This document shows positions 29,250-37,682 of a DNA stretch of 64,000 bases, in pieces. This DNA comes from UBA11373 sp046714175 (lineage in GTDB: Bacteria > Actinomycetota > Acidimicrobiia > Spongiisociales > UBA11373). Each line of letters begins with the position of its first letter. Positions within the stretch are counted from its first letter, which is position 1. The translations under genes and the position numbers were made by a program. A model generated the notes under the pieces. That model saw only the letters and a list, made by a program, of their open reading frames with translations, had not been told where the DNA came from and searched no databases. Location of the stretch: the NCBI GenBank assembly GCA_046714175.1, contig JBKKBI010000084.1:1-64000 (forward strand), in the 5' to 3' direction.

Positions 29250-29477
29250 TCAGGCGACTTCGAGCGAGACGAACAAGGGACGCACCGTGCGCCGGCGGTC
29301 GACGAGAGTCCAACCCACCGGCGGGGTCATGCGGCCGGCATGGGACTCGCACATGGCATAACCCCGGCCCGGAATCACCGGTTCAGTGATGTCGTCCAGC
29401 CACAGGGTCTTCCCTGGATAGTGGAACGCCATCACGATCCCCGCCGGAGCGCCACAACGAACACAACTTTCGGTCAT
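29250..29477 (-). CDS. DUF3499-like actinobacterial protein
   Basis: This 75-residue protein starts MTESCVRCGAPAGIVMAFHY and has the pattern Cys-x-x-Cys, then a YAMCESHAGRMTPPVGWTLVD segment. It resembles the actinobacterial DUF3499 family, for which no function is known. The remaining Cys-x2-His and the first CxxC could bind zinc. In other actinobacteria this family is also found near the phosphomannomutase region. Confidence 0.7.
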   Translation of the reverse strand: MTESCVRCGAPAGIVMAFHYPGKTLWLDDITEPVIPGRGYAMCESHAGRMTPPVGWTLVDRRRTVRPLFVSLEVA

Positions 29478-29524
29478 GGCGGCAGAATAACAACACTGCT
29501 GTAATTTGCTGCCGATCTGGCGGA

Positions 29525-29580
29525 GGACGGAGACCGGAAGCCGGAGACCGGAAACCGGAAGCCGGAGACCGGAGACCGCC
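29525..29580. repeat. Heptanucleotide array (RRCCGGA units)
   Basis: Eight consecutive 7-bp units occupy 29525-29580: ggacgga, gaccgga, agccgga, gaccgga, aaccgga, agccgga, gaccgga, gaccgcc. The core CCGGA is constant and the first two bases vary. A single inverse-type unit ctgcccg follows at about 29582. It sits between the thioredoxin-like stop and the DUF3499-like start. The same CCGGA family appears at 19,241-19,276. Confidence 0.85.
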
Positions 29581-29596
29581 GCTGCCCGCTGGCAGC

Positions 29597-29965
29597 TCAG
29601 AGGCGCGTCAGCAGGCGGTTGAGGGCGCGGCGGGTGAGCCTGCCGGCGATGCGTCCCACTTCGTTGCCGGATGAGTCACGCGCTACCAGCAGCGGCACCC
29701 CGCGCACGCCCGTGGCCTGAAACCGGACCGGCTCGCGGTCGAACGCCACCTCGACGAAGTGCGCTCCGGACGCTTGTAGCGCCGCGCGCACCTGACCGCA
29801 CCGTTCGCAACCAGAGTCCGAGAACAGGACCAAACCGACCGGGAGTCCTGACAGCTCGAGGGGGCCGGCTGCAGTGCGGCGCCGCTCGGCGCCGCGCGCC
29901 CATGCGGCTACCAGCAATGCCAACGCCGCCGCCCCTACCGCGAGCCAGATGCGGGGCTCACTCAT
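29597..29965 (-). CDS. Membrane-anchored thioredoxin/glutaredoxin-like protein
   Basis: This 122-residue protein starts MSEPRIWLAVGAAALALLV, an N-terminal membrane anchor (about 6-24). A thioredoxin-like fold follows with the redox motif SGCERCGQV (CxxC) and a cis-Pro loop GVRGVPLLVA. It may reduce or oxidise envelope proteins, but topology is uncertain. The ATG start overlaps the end of the DUF5719 gene by 8 bp. Upstream in-frame codons to 30070 are within DUF5719 and not needed. Confidence 0.78.
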   Translation of the reverse strand: MSEPRIWLAVGAAALALLVAAWARGAERRRTAAGPLELSGLPVGLVLFSDSGCERCGQVRAALQASGAHFVEVAFDREPVRFQATGVRGVPLLVARDSSGNEVGRIAGRLTRRALNRLLTRL

Positions 29966-31289
29966 CGTCGGGGAGCGCCACCCCTGAAGAAATACCGATG
30001 CCGGATGGTCCCTGAATCGTCCAACCCGCCGAGAACGGGGCAGGTGCGGTGACCAGGTACCCGAGCGCATCCGCCTCGGTGACCGGGAGCAGAAGCAGTC
30101 GCCCCGGGTCGATGGTGTGTCGGGAGTTGAACACCGCAGACTCGGTCAAGACCCCAACGGTGACGGAAATCGGTTCGTCGGTGGTGTTCAGCAGCCACAG
30201 GGTTCCGACGTCCTCGCCCCGGGTGCGCAGCCCGGGCAGGAGCCAGGCACGGGCCGCGGTGGGGATCCCGGCGGTCACGCCGGTGCCGGCGGCCCCGATC
30301 CCGGTGACTGCCACGGCCACCGGGGCGGTGGCGGAGACCCGCGCCGCGAGCACCTCCGGGTCCATGTCGCCGAGGGGCACCCGCAGCGGCGACTGCGCCG
30401 GAACCACGAAGCTGAACGCCGCGGGCATGGAGGTTTCCTGACCGTAAAGGTCGATGGTCACCTCCACGTCGGAGAGGCTGGGATTGGCGATGACGATCGC
30501 GGCGTCGATGCCTGCGGCCTGCGCAATGGGGAGTTCCCAGGTGGCCGAGAGCCCGGTGCCGCTCCACCATGCTTCGTCGGTGCCGACCCGGAAGGTCATC
30601 ACCGGCACCACCAGCCCTTCCTCCACCCGCACCGACAGCACCAGGCTCTGCCGCTGGCGCAGCAGCTCCTCGAAAGGAATGTCACGCCACGAGCGGGGGT
30701 TGACCGACACCGAGCGTAGGTTCCCCAGTGCCTCGACCCCGATCTCGGAGAATCCGGACACCGTCACCTTGGCAACTTCGGGGAAAGGGTTGAAGAGCCG
30801 AAGGCTGAGCAACTCGTCGGTGTTGGTCGAACCGCCCACGAGGAACCACTCCTCCGGCCCCTGGGACACGCATTGATCTGTGGCGATCACATCTCCCGTG
30901 ACCGTGACCGCGGTCGCCGAGGGTCCGCCATCGAACTCGACGAAGAACGGCGAGTCCCCGCGCTGGGCGATTTCGGAGAGGATCACCCCCGATGCTCCCG
31001 GACCCAGGGTGGCGGTGGCCGCGGTGTCGGGTGGCTCTCCGGGAGTCGCCACCGGGAAGGTGAACTCGGCGGCCGCGGGCGAGACCGTTGCCACCGCGAG
31101 GAAGGAATCGCGTTCCGCATTCGCCTGCGCCCAGGCGCAATACCAAATGCTCGCCCCGACCGGTGATTCGATACCGGGCCGGTCGATGACGATCCCGGCC
31201 AGAGGCTCGGGCACGGGATCGGGGGCGGGAAGCAGGCCGGCACCGATCGCGGCGACTGCCAGCACGGCGATGGCGAGATGGCGCCTCAC
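29958..31289 (-). CDS. DUF5719-family secreted protein
   Basis: This 443-residue protein starts with a signal or anchor sequence (RRHLAIAVLAVAAIGAGLL) and continues with beta-rich repeats of about 100 residues (FNPFPEVAKVTVSGF, IANPSLSDVEVTIDLYG, LNTTDEPISVTVGVLT). It matches the actinobacterial DUF5719 pattern found beside a large GT2-membrane protein. Function is unknown; an extracytoplasmic role in envelope glycan assembly is inferred from context. The GTG at 31289, with GAGGAGG upstream, overlaps the preceding stop (GTGA). Confidence 0.8.
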   Translation of the reverse strand: MRRHLAIAVLAVAAIGAGLLPAPDPVPEPLAGIVIDRPGIESPVGASIWYCAWAQANAERDSFLAVATVSPAAAEFTFPVATPGEPPDTAATATLGPGASGVILSEIAQRGDSPFFVEFDGGPSATAVTVTGDVIATDQCVSQGPEEWFLVGGSTNTDELLSLRLFNPFPEVAKVTVSGFSEIGVEALGNLRSVSVNPRSWRDIPFEELLRQRQSLVLSVRVEEGLVVPVMTFRVGTDEAWWSGTGLSATWELPIAQAAGIDAAIVIANPSLSDVEVTIDLYGQETSMPAAFSFVVPAQSPLRVPLGDMDPEVLAARVSATAPVAVAVTGIGAAGTGVTAGIPTAARAWLLPGLRTRGEDVGTLWLLNTTDEPISVTVGVLTESAVFNSRHTIDPGRLLLLPVTEADALGYLVTAPAPFSAGWTIQGPSGIGISSGVALPDDE

Positions 31290-34069
31290 GAACGCGACCT
31301 CCTCGGGCGTGCCACCAGGCACACCGCGCCCAAGAACGCCGCCCAGGCACCGGCGGCCAGCGCCTGCATCCGCCTTCCCGGGTGGCCGCTGAAGCCGACT
31401 GTGTCACCGGCGCCGGCGATCCGGTTCGCCCACCCCGCCTGCTCCCAGGTGCCCGGACCCCAGCGATAGTCGGCGTTGACCGCCACCGTCACTGCGCCCG
31501 CGGCGCCGTCGGGGGCGGCGAAAGAGGTGCCGTCTCCGGCCCAGAGCCGTCCGTCGGGCGACATGGCGACGCCACTGGCGATCTCGTTGCGGAAGACGGG
31601 AAAGTCGAGGGAGCGGAGCGGGACCAGATCGAGTTGCGACTCAAAGACCAACTCCAGAGGGCTCGGCTCGACGAAGACCACCCACGCGATCCCGAACTCG
31701 GCCAGACCCGCCCCGGCCCGGCGCACCTCGCCGTCGACGATCGCCCGCAGCAGAGATTCGAGCGACTCATCACCCAGCCGGGGATCGTTGAGGTCCGCCT
31801 CCCACGACGACGGATACGGGGGAACGATCACCCGATAGCCCAGCCCGTCCAGAGTCCGCGCCTCCCCGGGCAACCGATCCACCGGTCCGAAGAGCAAGAT
31901 CCGGCCCGGGGTGTCGGTGGCGGCCGCAAAGCGGAACGAGTCGCTGAAGGCGTCGGCGGGGAGACCGGCCCGCCCGGGGGCCGCCACGATCGTTGTCGCT
32001 CCCACGAGCACTACTGCAGCGACGAAGGCCGCGCGAGCACCCACACCGGCCATACCGCCCCACACCCGGCGACGCACCCCGACCTCGAGGGCGGCACCGG
32101 CCACCACCGCCACCCCGAGCGCCACCGCGCTCAGCCCCATGACCCCTAAGGGTGCCCCGGCTCCCAGCCCGCCGGAACGGGCGGCCACGGTGCCTGTCAC
32201 CGCCAGCGCCCCCCCAAATGTCGCCAGCGCGCTCAAGGTGGCATCTCCGGTGGCGCGGATTCCCACCACCGCCACGACGATCGCACCCAGCACGATCCAG
32301 CCGGGGCTCCAATAGGGCGCCGACCCCGCCGTGAGGTAGCCGATCGGGTCGGTGAACAGAATCCACGGAATGAGCATCACTGCCGCCCCCGCCGTGGCGA
32401 TCCAGGCTCGCACCACACCGGGCCAGCGGGGTCCGACTCCCACCGCCGCCCACGTCGTCGCCGCCACCGCCGTGAGCGGGAGGGTCGCGGGGAAGAACAT
32501 GGCTCCGATCCCGGCGAAAAGAGTCGCCCCCGCCAGCGATCGCACCGCACCCCCCCGGGCCTGCAGCGCCAGAGCCACCGCCCACGGGACCGCGGCGATC
32601 GCGGGGAGGGCGGCCCAGTGGGTATCGCCGGCCACCGCGGCCACGGCCGGGCCGGCCATCAGCACCAGTCCCGCGAGCAGTCCCGAAGTGTTCGCCACCC
32701 CCCAGGTTCGCAGCAGCCGGCTCATCCCGAAGGCGCCGCCGGCCAAGGCACCGACTGTGATGAGAGCCACCGCCACCCCGCCCCGGCCCAGCGTCAGCAC
32801 CTGCACCAGCGCCGTGGCCGCCACCGATGGTGCCAGCACCTCCGGCGATCCCAGCCCCGCGGGGTTCCAGCCACCCGCATAGGCCCGCAGCGCGGCCAGC
32901 GCGGACTCCGGTGGCGGCAGGCTGAATCCGACCACCGGCAGCCTCTCCGACCAGATCTCGCGGGCCGCGACCAATGAGAACACGATTACGACGAACCCGA
33001 CGAAGAACCCGGGATTGCGGATCCGCTGTTGGCCGGCCTCCACGGCGTCGGCGAAACCGGAGAGCACTCCTTCGGGGAAGCGGGCGCGCACCCGCGTCGC
33101 CACCTCGTCCCACAGCGCCCGTACCCGGGTCGCTCCGCTCACCTGGTAGCGGAACAGCTCCTCATCCCCCACTGCCCGCCCGCGGCGAGCTTGGAATCGC
33201 GCCTTGATCGCCGAAGGAAGATGAAACAGATTCCAGAAGCCGGCGGCGAGCACTCCGGGCAGGGCGAACCGGCCGACGAAGATCCCGATCACGCTCTCGA
33301 CGAGCCCGACCAAGAAAGCGATCGGCAATACCCACAGCAGTGTCAGCGGCGAGTACGCCTTGATCATCGCTCTGGTCTCTCCGGCCCGCTCCCTCCATCG
33401 CGGCGCTGGGTCGGAGCCCTGGTAGCGCACCACGCTGGACGGGATCACCACGATCCGGCCGCCGCGCAGACGGGCTCGTTGGCAGAAGTCGACCGCCGCC
33501 GAGGTCGGTGGCATGATCGGATCGACCCCACCCAAGCCGCGGAACAGGTCGCGCCGGATCAACATTGACGTGTCGGCGACCGCGGCGACATCACGGATCA
33601 CGTCGTACTGCGACTGATCCAATTCGCCCGCCTGGAGCCCGCTATAGGGTGCATCGAACACGTCGGTGGCGTAGCCGACCGACACCAGAACTTCGGGATC
33701 CCCGGCATCCACCACCTTCGAGCCGGCCACCGAGGCGTCGACGCGCACACCATCAGTCACGAGCGCCGCGAGAGCTCCGGGATCCGGCCGCGCTCGCTGG
33801 CGCAATGCCCACACGTAGTCGAACTCGGCGTCGATGGCGTCGTAGACCGCACCGAGGTGGGGGCGCCACATCGCCTCGCGCGCGGTGGCCACCCGCCGGA
33901 CCTCCTCATTCCCGCCCACGACGATCACCCGGGCCGGGCCATACACTTGCCGGCCTACTGCGTCGAGGCAGGGAACCAGGAGGTCGGCGTCGTCCGCGCT
34001 GATGACCGCCACCACCCGGGGCGCGGCAGGACGGGGGGCTGCGGGTTCGGTGGACATGCGGGCCGCCAT
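31286..34069 (-). CDS. Large GT2 glycosyltransferase-membrane fusion protein
   Basis: This 927-residue protein has an N-terminal glycosyltransferase-like domain (about 15-240). The usual acidic DxD is not obvious, but the acceptor-side motif VDFCQRARLRGGRIVVIPSSVVRYQG is clear. About 12-14 membrane helices then follow (about 255-660), with an extracytoplasmic C-terminal region (about 665-890) and a final helix. It belongs with actinobacterial proteins adjacent to DUF5719 and is likely involved in export or polymerisation of a cell-surface glycan. The ATG at 34057 is an alternative start. Only 17 bp separate this start from that of cofD on the opposite strand. Confidence 0.78.
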   Translation of the reverse strand: MAARMSTEPAAPRPAAPRVVAVISADDADLLVPCLDAVGRQVYGPARVIVVGGNEEVRRVATAREAMWRPHLGAVYDAIDAEFDYVWALRQRARPDPGALAALVTDGVRVDASVAGSKVVDAGDPEVLVSVGYATDVFDAPYSGLQAGELDQSQYDVIRDVAAVADTSMLIRRDLFRGLGGVDPIMPPTSAAVDFCQRARLRGGRIVVIPSSVVRYQGSDPAPRWRERAGETRAMIKAYSPLTLLWVLPIAFLVGLVESVIGIFVGRFALPGVLAAGFWNLFHLPSAIKARFQARRGRAVGDEELFRYQVSGATRVRALWDEVATRVRARFPEGVLSGFADAVEAGQQRIRNPGFFVGFVVIVFSLVAAREIWSERLPVVGFSLPPPESALAALRAYAGGWNPAGLGSPEVLAPSVAATALVQVLTLGRGGVAVALITVGALAGGAFGMSRLLRTWGVANTSGLLAGLVLMAGPAVAAVAGDTHWAALPAIAAVPWAVALALQARGGAVRSLAGATLFAGIGAMFFPATLPLTAVAATTWAAVGVGPRWPGVVRAWIATAGAAVMLIPWILFTDPIGYLTAGSAPYWSPGWIVLGAIVVAVVGIRATGDATLSALATFGGALAVTGTVAARSGGLGAGAPLGVMGLSAVALGVAVVAGAALEVGVRRRVWGGMAGVGARAAFVAAVVLVGATTIVAAPGRAGLPADAFSDSFRFAAATDTPGRILLFGPVDRLPGEARTLDGLGYRVIVPPYPSSWEADLNDPRLGDESLESLLRAIVDGEVRRAGAGLAEFGIAWVVFVEPSPLELVFESQLDLVPLRSLDFPVFRNEIASGVAMSPDGRLWAGDGTSFAAPDGAAGAVTVAVNADYRWGPGTWEQAGWANRIAGAGDTVGFSGHPGRRMQALAAGAWAAFLGAVCLVARPRRSRS

Positions 34070-34086
34070 TCTACGGAGGGCACTGG

Positions 34087-35007
34087 ATGACGAAGGTGAC
34101 GGTCCTCGCCGGCGGGGTGGGAGGCGCTCGCGGGGCCCGCGGCTTCGATACCGTCCTCGGCCCGAACGCGCTGACCGTGGTCGTAAATGTCGGGGACGAC
34201 GACCGCATCCACGGCGTGCATGTTTCCGCAGATGTGGACACGGTCCTGTACACCCTGGCCGATCGCGAGGGTCCGCAGGGATGGGGACTCGCCGGAGACA
34301 CCTTTCATGTCATGGAGCAGCTTGCCGCCGCCGGTGAGGACACCACCTTCCGACTCGGCGACATCGACCTCGCGCTATGCATGGAGCGCACCCGGGCCCT
34401 GGATTCCGGGGAACCACTCTCCGCGATCGTGGCTCGCATCGCCACCGTCCTCGGAATCAGCCGTAGGGTGCTCCCGGTGACCGATGACGCCTTGCGCACC
34501 CGGATCGAGACCGCCACCGGGGAGTGGCTCGACTTTCAGGAGTACTTCGTGATCCGCGGACACCGCGACCGGGTCGCCGCGGTCGAATACACCGGCGCGG
34601 CACTCACCATTCCCGCCCCCGGGGTGCTCGAGTCGATCGCCGCAGCCGACCTGATCGTGATCGCTCCGTCCAATCCGCCGCTTTCGGTATGGCCGATCCT
34701 CGCCGTGCCCGGAGTGCGGGGTGCGGTGGCGGCGGCTCCCCGGGTGTTGGCCATCAGCCCTCTTTTCGCCGGGGTGGCGCTCAAGGGTCCGGCGCACACC
34801 GTCATGGCTTCGCTCGGGCTCCCCGAAGGGAACGCCGGCGTGCTGGCCGCCTACCGAGGCCTCATCACCGACCTGGTGATCGACAATGGCGACCGTGCCG
34901 ATGCCGCTCTGGGCGGCGACGTGTCGGTGCACGTCACCGACACCCGGATCCATCGCCGCCACGAGTCCGCCCGGCTGGCGGATTTCATCCTCGAGTTGGC
35001 GGCATGA
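34087..35007 (+). CDS. cofD: 2-phospho-L-lactate / phosphoenolpyruvate transferase (F420 synthesis)
   Basis: CofD/FbiA transfers a phosphoenolpyruvate- or phospholactate-derived group to Fo to make dehydro-F420-0 or F420-0. The 306-residue product has VLAGGVGGARGARGF at the N-terminus, VNVGDDDRIHGVHVSADVDT, and the later APSNPPLSVWPIL and SPLFAGVALKGPA motifs. The ATG is preceded by GGAGGG. It overlaps cofE by ATGA. The pair corresponds to M. tuberculosis fbiA-fbiB. Confidence 0.95.
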   Translation: MTKVTVLAGGVGGARGARGFDTVLGPNALTVVVNVGDDDRIHGVHVSADVDTVLYTLADREGPQGWGLAGDTFHVMEQLAAAGEDTTFRLGDIDLALCMERTRALDSGEPLSAIVARIATVLGISRRVLPVTDDALRTRIETATGEWLDFQEYFVIRGHRDRVAAVEYTGAALTIPAPGVLESIAAADLIVIAPSNPPLSVWPILAVPGVRGAVAAAPRVLAISPLFAGVALKGPAHTVMASLGLPEGNAGVLAAYRGLITDLVIDNGDRADAALGGDVSVHVTDTRIHRRHESARLADFILELAA

Positions 35008-35717
35008 GCACCGCCGTCACGATCTTCCCCTTGCCGGGGATTCCCGAGATCGCCGTCGGCGATGACCTGCCGGCATTGCTGCTGGCGGCGATGCAGCGGG
35101 CCGGATGCTCCCCGACCCCCGGCGATGTGCTGGTCGTGACCCACAAGGTGGTCTCCAAAGCTGAGGGGGCAGTCGTAACCCTCGAGGGGGAGGACGAGGA
35201 ACTCGCCTACCGGAACCTGGTGTTGAGCGAAGCGAGGGACGTGATCCGGCGCCGCGGTGACCTCGTGATCGCCCGCACCAAGCACGGGTTCATTTGCGCC
35301 AACGCCGGTATCGATCGTTCCAACGCCGCCCCGGGGACTGCGGTCCTGCTCCCCCACGATCCCGATCGCTCGGCGCATGGGATTCGCCTGGCGATCCGCG
35401 CCGCCACCGGCGTGGATCTCGCCGTGATCATTTCCGATACCTTCGGCCGCCCCTGGCGCCGGGGACTGACCGATGTCGCCATCGGCGTGTCGGGGATGCT
35501 CCCGATTCACGATCTGCGTGGCACGGTCGACGCCACCGGGCGAGAGTTGCACGTGACCGAAGTCGCGGTGGCCGACGAGATCGCCGCCGCCGCCGACCTG
35601 GTGATGGGAAAGGCTGCGGCGATCCCGGCGGCATTGGTGCGCGGAGTGGTGGTGCCAGCCGGTGAGGGGCGGGCAGCGGACCTGGTGCGGCCGGACGCGG
35701 AAGACTTGTTCAGGTAG
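35004..35717 (+). CDS. cofE: F420-0:gamma-glutamyl ligase (CofE-type, no nitroreductase domain)
   Basis: CofE adds glutamate residues to F420-0, using GTP. The 237-residue product has VTHKVVSKAEGAVV, ICANAGIDRSNA, ISDTFGRPWRRGLTDVAIG and a C-terminal VRPDAEDLFR. Mycobacterial FbiB is about 450 residues with a C-terminal flavin domain that reduces dehydro-F420-0; that domain is absent here, so another enzyme must provide it if the PEP route is used. Coupled to cofD by ATGA. A heptamer array begins at its stop codon. Confidence 0.94.
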   Translation: MSTAVTIFPLPGIPEIAVGDDLPALLLAAMQRAGCSPTPGDVLVVTHKVVSKAEGAVVTLEGEDEELAYRNLVLSEARDVIRRRGDLVIARTKHGFICANAGIDRSNAAPGTAVLLPHDPDRSAHGIRLAIRAATGVDLAVIISDTFGRPWRRGLTDVAIGVSGMLPIHDLRGTVDATGRELHVTEVAVADEIAAAADLVMGKAAAIPAALVRGVVVPAGEGRAADLVRPDAEDLFR

Positions 35718-35791
35718 GGGCGAGGGGCGAGGGGCGAGGGGATGACAGATGGCAGATGGCAGATGGCAGATGGCGAGGGGCGAGAGGCTAG
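35715..35791. repeat. Heptanucleotide array with two interleaved sequence families
   Basis: Eleven in-phase 7-bp units run without interruption: taggggc, gaggggc, gaggggc, gagggga, tgacaga, three tggcaga, tggcgag, gggcgag, aggctag. The cofE stop TAG is the first three bases of unit 1. The register is kept although the unit sequence changes from GAGGGGC to TGGCAGA and back, so the 7-bp period is conserved more strongly than the sequence. Confidence 0.88.
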
Positions 35792-35818
35792 GGGCCCCGG
35801 TTAACTGAAGACTCTCCC

Positions 35819-36703
35819 ATGCCCGAACTCCCCGACATCGTCGTCTACCTGGAGAGGCTGCAGGCCCTGGTCGGCGAAGGGCCGCTTCTTGGCATCCGCT
35901 TGGGCAGCCCCTGGGTGTTGCGCACCGTGGATCCCCCGATCGAGTCCGTGGCCGGCAAGAAGGTGATCGGTTACCGGCGGATCGGCAAGCGGCTGGTGTT
36001 CGCCCTCGAGGACGACCTCTTCGTCGTGATCCACCTGATGATCGCGGGGAGGATGCGGATGCGGGCTCCCGGGACCGCGATCCCGCCCAAGCGCGGGTTG
36101 GCCGCACTCGACTTCCCGGCCGCAACCTTCTTGCTCACTGAAGAGGGAACCCAAAAGCGCGCCAGTGTCCACGTGGTGCGGGGGACGGCGGCGCTCGCTG
36201 AGCACGATCGCGGCGGCCTGGAACCCTACGCCATGACCGCGGCGGAGATGGGGGCGGCGCTGCGCCGGGGGCGCCACACCTTGAAGCGAGCCCTCACCGA
36301 CCCCCGCGCCTTCTCCGGGATCGGAGGGGCCTACTCCGACGAGATCATGCATCGCGCCCGACTGTCGCCGATGGTCCTCACCGACAAGCTCACCGACGAC
36401 GACGTCGGCCGACTCCACGCGGCCACCACGGCGGTGCTCACCGAGTGGACCGAACGGCTTCGCGCGGAAGTCGGCGACGGTTTTCCGGAGAAGGTCACCG
36501 CCTTCCACGAGGCGATGGCAGTGCATGGCCGGTTCGGACAGCCATGTCCAGTGTGCCGGGCGCCGGTGCAGCGCATCGTCTACGCCAGCAACGAGACCAA
36601 CTACTGCCCGGGATGTCAGAACGGCGGGAGGATCCTGGCGGATCGGGCGCTGAGCCGGCTGCTCAAGGACGACTTTCCGCGCCGGCTGGAAGATCTGGAG
36701 TAG
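35819..36703 (+). CDS. Fpg/Nei-family DNA glycosylase
   Basis: This bifunctional base-excision repair enzyme has 294 residues. After Met comes PELPD, with the catalytic Pro2 nucleophile and Glu3. The central H2TH region includes RALTDPRAFSGIGGAYSDEIMHRARLSP, and the C-terminal zinc finger has CPVC (about 243-246) and CPGC (about 262-265). The substrate (8-oxoguanine or oxidised pyrimidines) cannot be decided by eye. It is separated from cofE by a heptamer array and is probably independent. Confidence 0.92.
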   Translation: MPELPDIVVYLERLQALVGEGPLLGIRLGSPWVLRTVDPPIESVAGKKVIGYRRIGKRLVFALEDDLFVVIHLMIAGRMRMRAPGTAIPPKRGLAALDFPAATFLLTEEGTQKRASVHVVRGTAALAEHDRGGLEPYAMTAAEMGAALRRGRHTLKRALTDPRAFSGIGGAYSDEIMHRARLSPMVLTDKLTDDDVGRLHAATTAVLTEWTERLRAEVGDGFPEKVTAFHEAMAVHGRFGQPCPVCRAPVQRIVYASNETNYCPGCQNGGRILADRALSRLLKDDFPRRLEDLE

Positions 36704-36739
36704 GCACTAGCCAACGGGCAACGTTCCTGCGGGAAGCGG

Positions 36740-37675
36740 TCAGCCCTTGCGCGCCCACTCGATCGTCTTCTTGAGGCCGGTGCGCAAATCGGTCCAGGCT
36801 TCCCAGGCGAGTTCCTTCTTGGCTCGGGCCGGATCGACCACCGAGCGGAGCACCTCGCCGGGTTTGGGAGCGACATGATCGGCACGGGTGGCGTAGCCGA
36901 TGAGGTCGGCCATCGTCTCGTACAAGGTGTTGATCGAGGTCTCGATGCCGGTGCCGACATTCATGAAGAGCCCATCACCGGCATCGGCGGCGCGCGCAAA
37001 GGCATCGCAGACATCCCCCACATATACGAAGTCGCGGGTCTGGCGGCCGTCACCAAAAATCACCGGACGGCGTCCCTGCAGCATCGCAGTGGCAAAGATC
37101 GCCACCACGCCGCCCTCGAGGGAGGCATCCTGCCGCGGTCCATACACGTTGGCCAGGGCGAGCAGCGAGTACTCCAGACCCGCCGATTCGCGATACCAGC
37201 GGAAGTAGTCCTCGACGATCTTCTTGGAGATCCCATACGGCGACGCCGGACTCTTCGCCGCGGTCTCCTTGGCCGGGACCTTCACCCCGTCGCCGTAGAC
37301 GGCTCCACCCGAGGAGGCGAAGCACACCTTGCGGGCGCCGGCGCGTTGCGCGGCGGCGAGCACATTCAAAGTGCCGAGCACATTGACTTCGGCGTCGTGC
37401 ATCGGGTCATCCACCGAGGGACGCACCTTGGACTGGGCGGCGAGGTGATACACCACCTCAGGACGGAAGCGATCAAAGATGTCTCCCAGTTCCGGAGCGC
37501 GCACGTCGGTGACGTGAACTCCCGCCACCTGCTTGCGCGCCGCGCCGAGGTTTTCCAGTTTGCCGGAACTGAGGTCGTCGACGACGAGCACCTCCCAGTC
37601 GCGATCGAGCAGCACCTCGGTGAGGTGGCTGCCGATGAATCCGGCTCCTCCGGTGACTACGGCCTTGCGTGTCAT
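36740..37675 (-). CDS. NAD-dependent sugar-nucleotide epimerase (GalE-like)
   Basis: This 311-residue short-chain dehydrogenase/epimerase has the Rossmann motif TGGAGFIGSH at 8-17 and catalytic Y147 and K151 in SPYGISKK, with SSGGAVYG providing the Ser of the triad. It is most similar in pattern to UDP-glucose 4-epimerases, but UDP-glucuronate or dTDP-sugar substrates are possible. It lies 7 bp downstream of the nucleotidyltransferase in a sugar-nucleotide series. Confidence 0.88.
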   Translation of the reverse strand: MTRKAVVTGGAGFIGSHLTEVLLDRDWEVLVVDDLSSGKLENLGAARKQVAGVHVTDVRAPELGDIFDRFRPEVVYHLAAQSKVRPSVDDPMHDAEVNVLGTLNVLAAAQRAGARKVCFASSGGAVYGDGVKVPAKETAAKSPASPYGISKKIVEDYFRWYRESAGLEYSLLALANVYGPRQDASLEGGVVAIFATAMLQGRRPVIFGDGRQTRDFVYVGDVCDAFARAADAGDGLFMNVGTGIETSINTLYETMADLIGYATRADHVAPKPGEVLRSVVDPARAKKELAWEAWTDLRTGLKKTIEWARKG

Positions 37676-37682
37676 GGTCTCC

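Noticed and set aside
31286..34069. Frameshift or fusion error in the 927-residue GT2-membrane protein
   Set aside because: The frame is continuous and the same architecture beside DUF5719 is known in actinobacteria.
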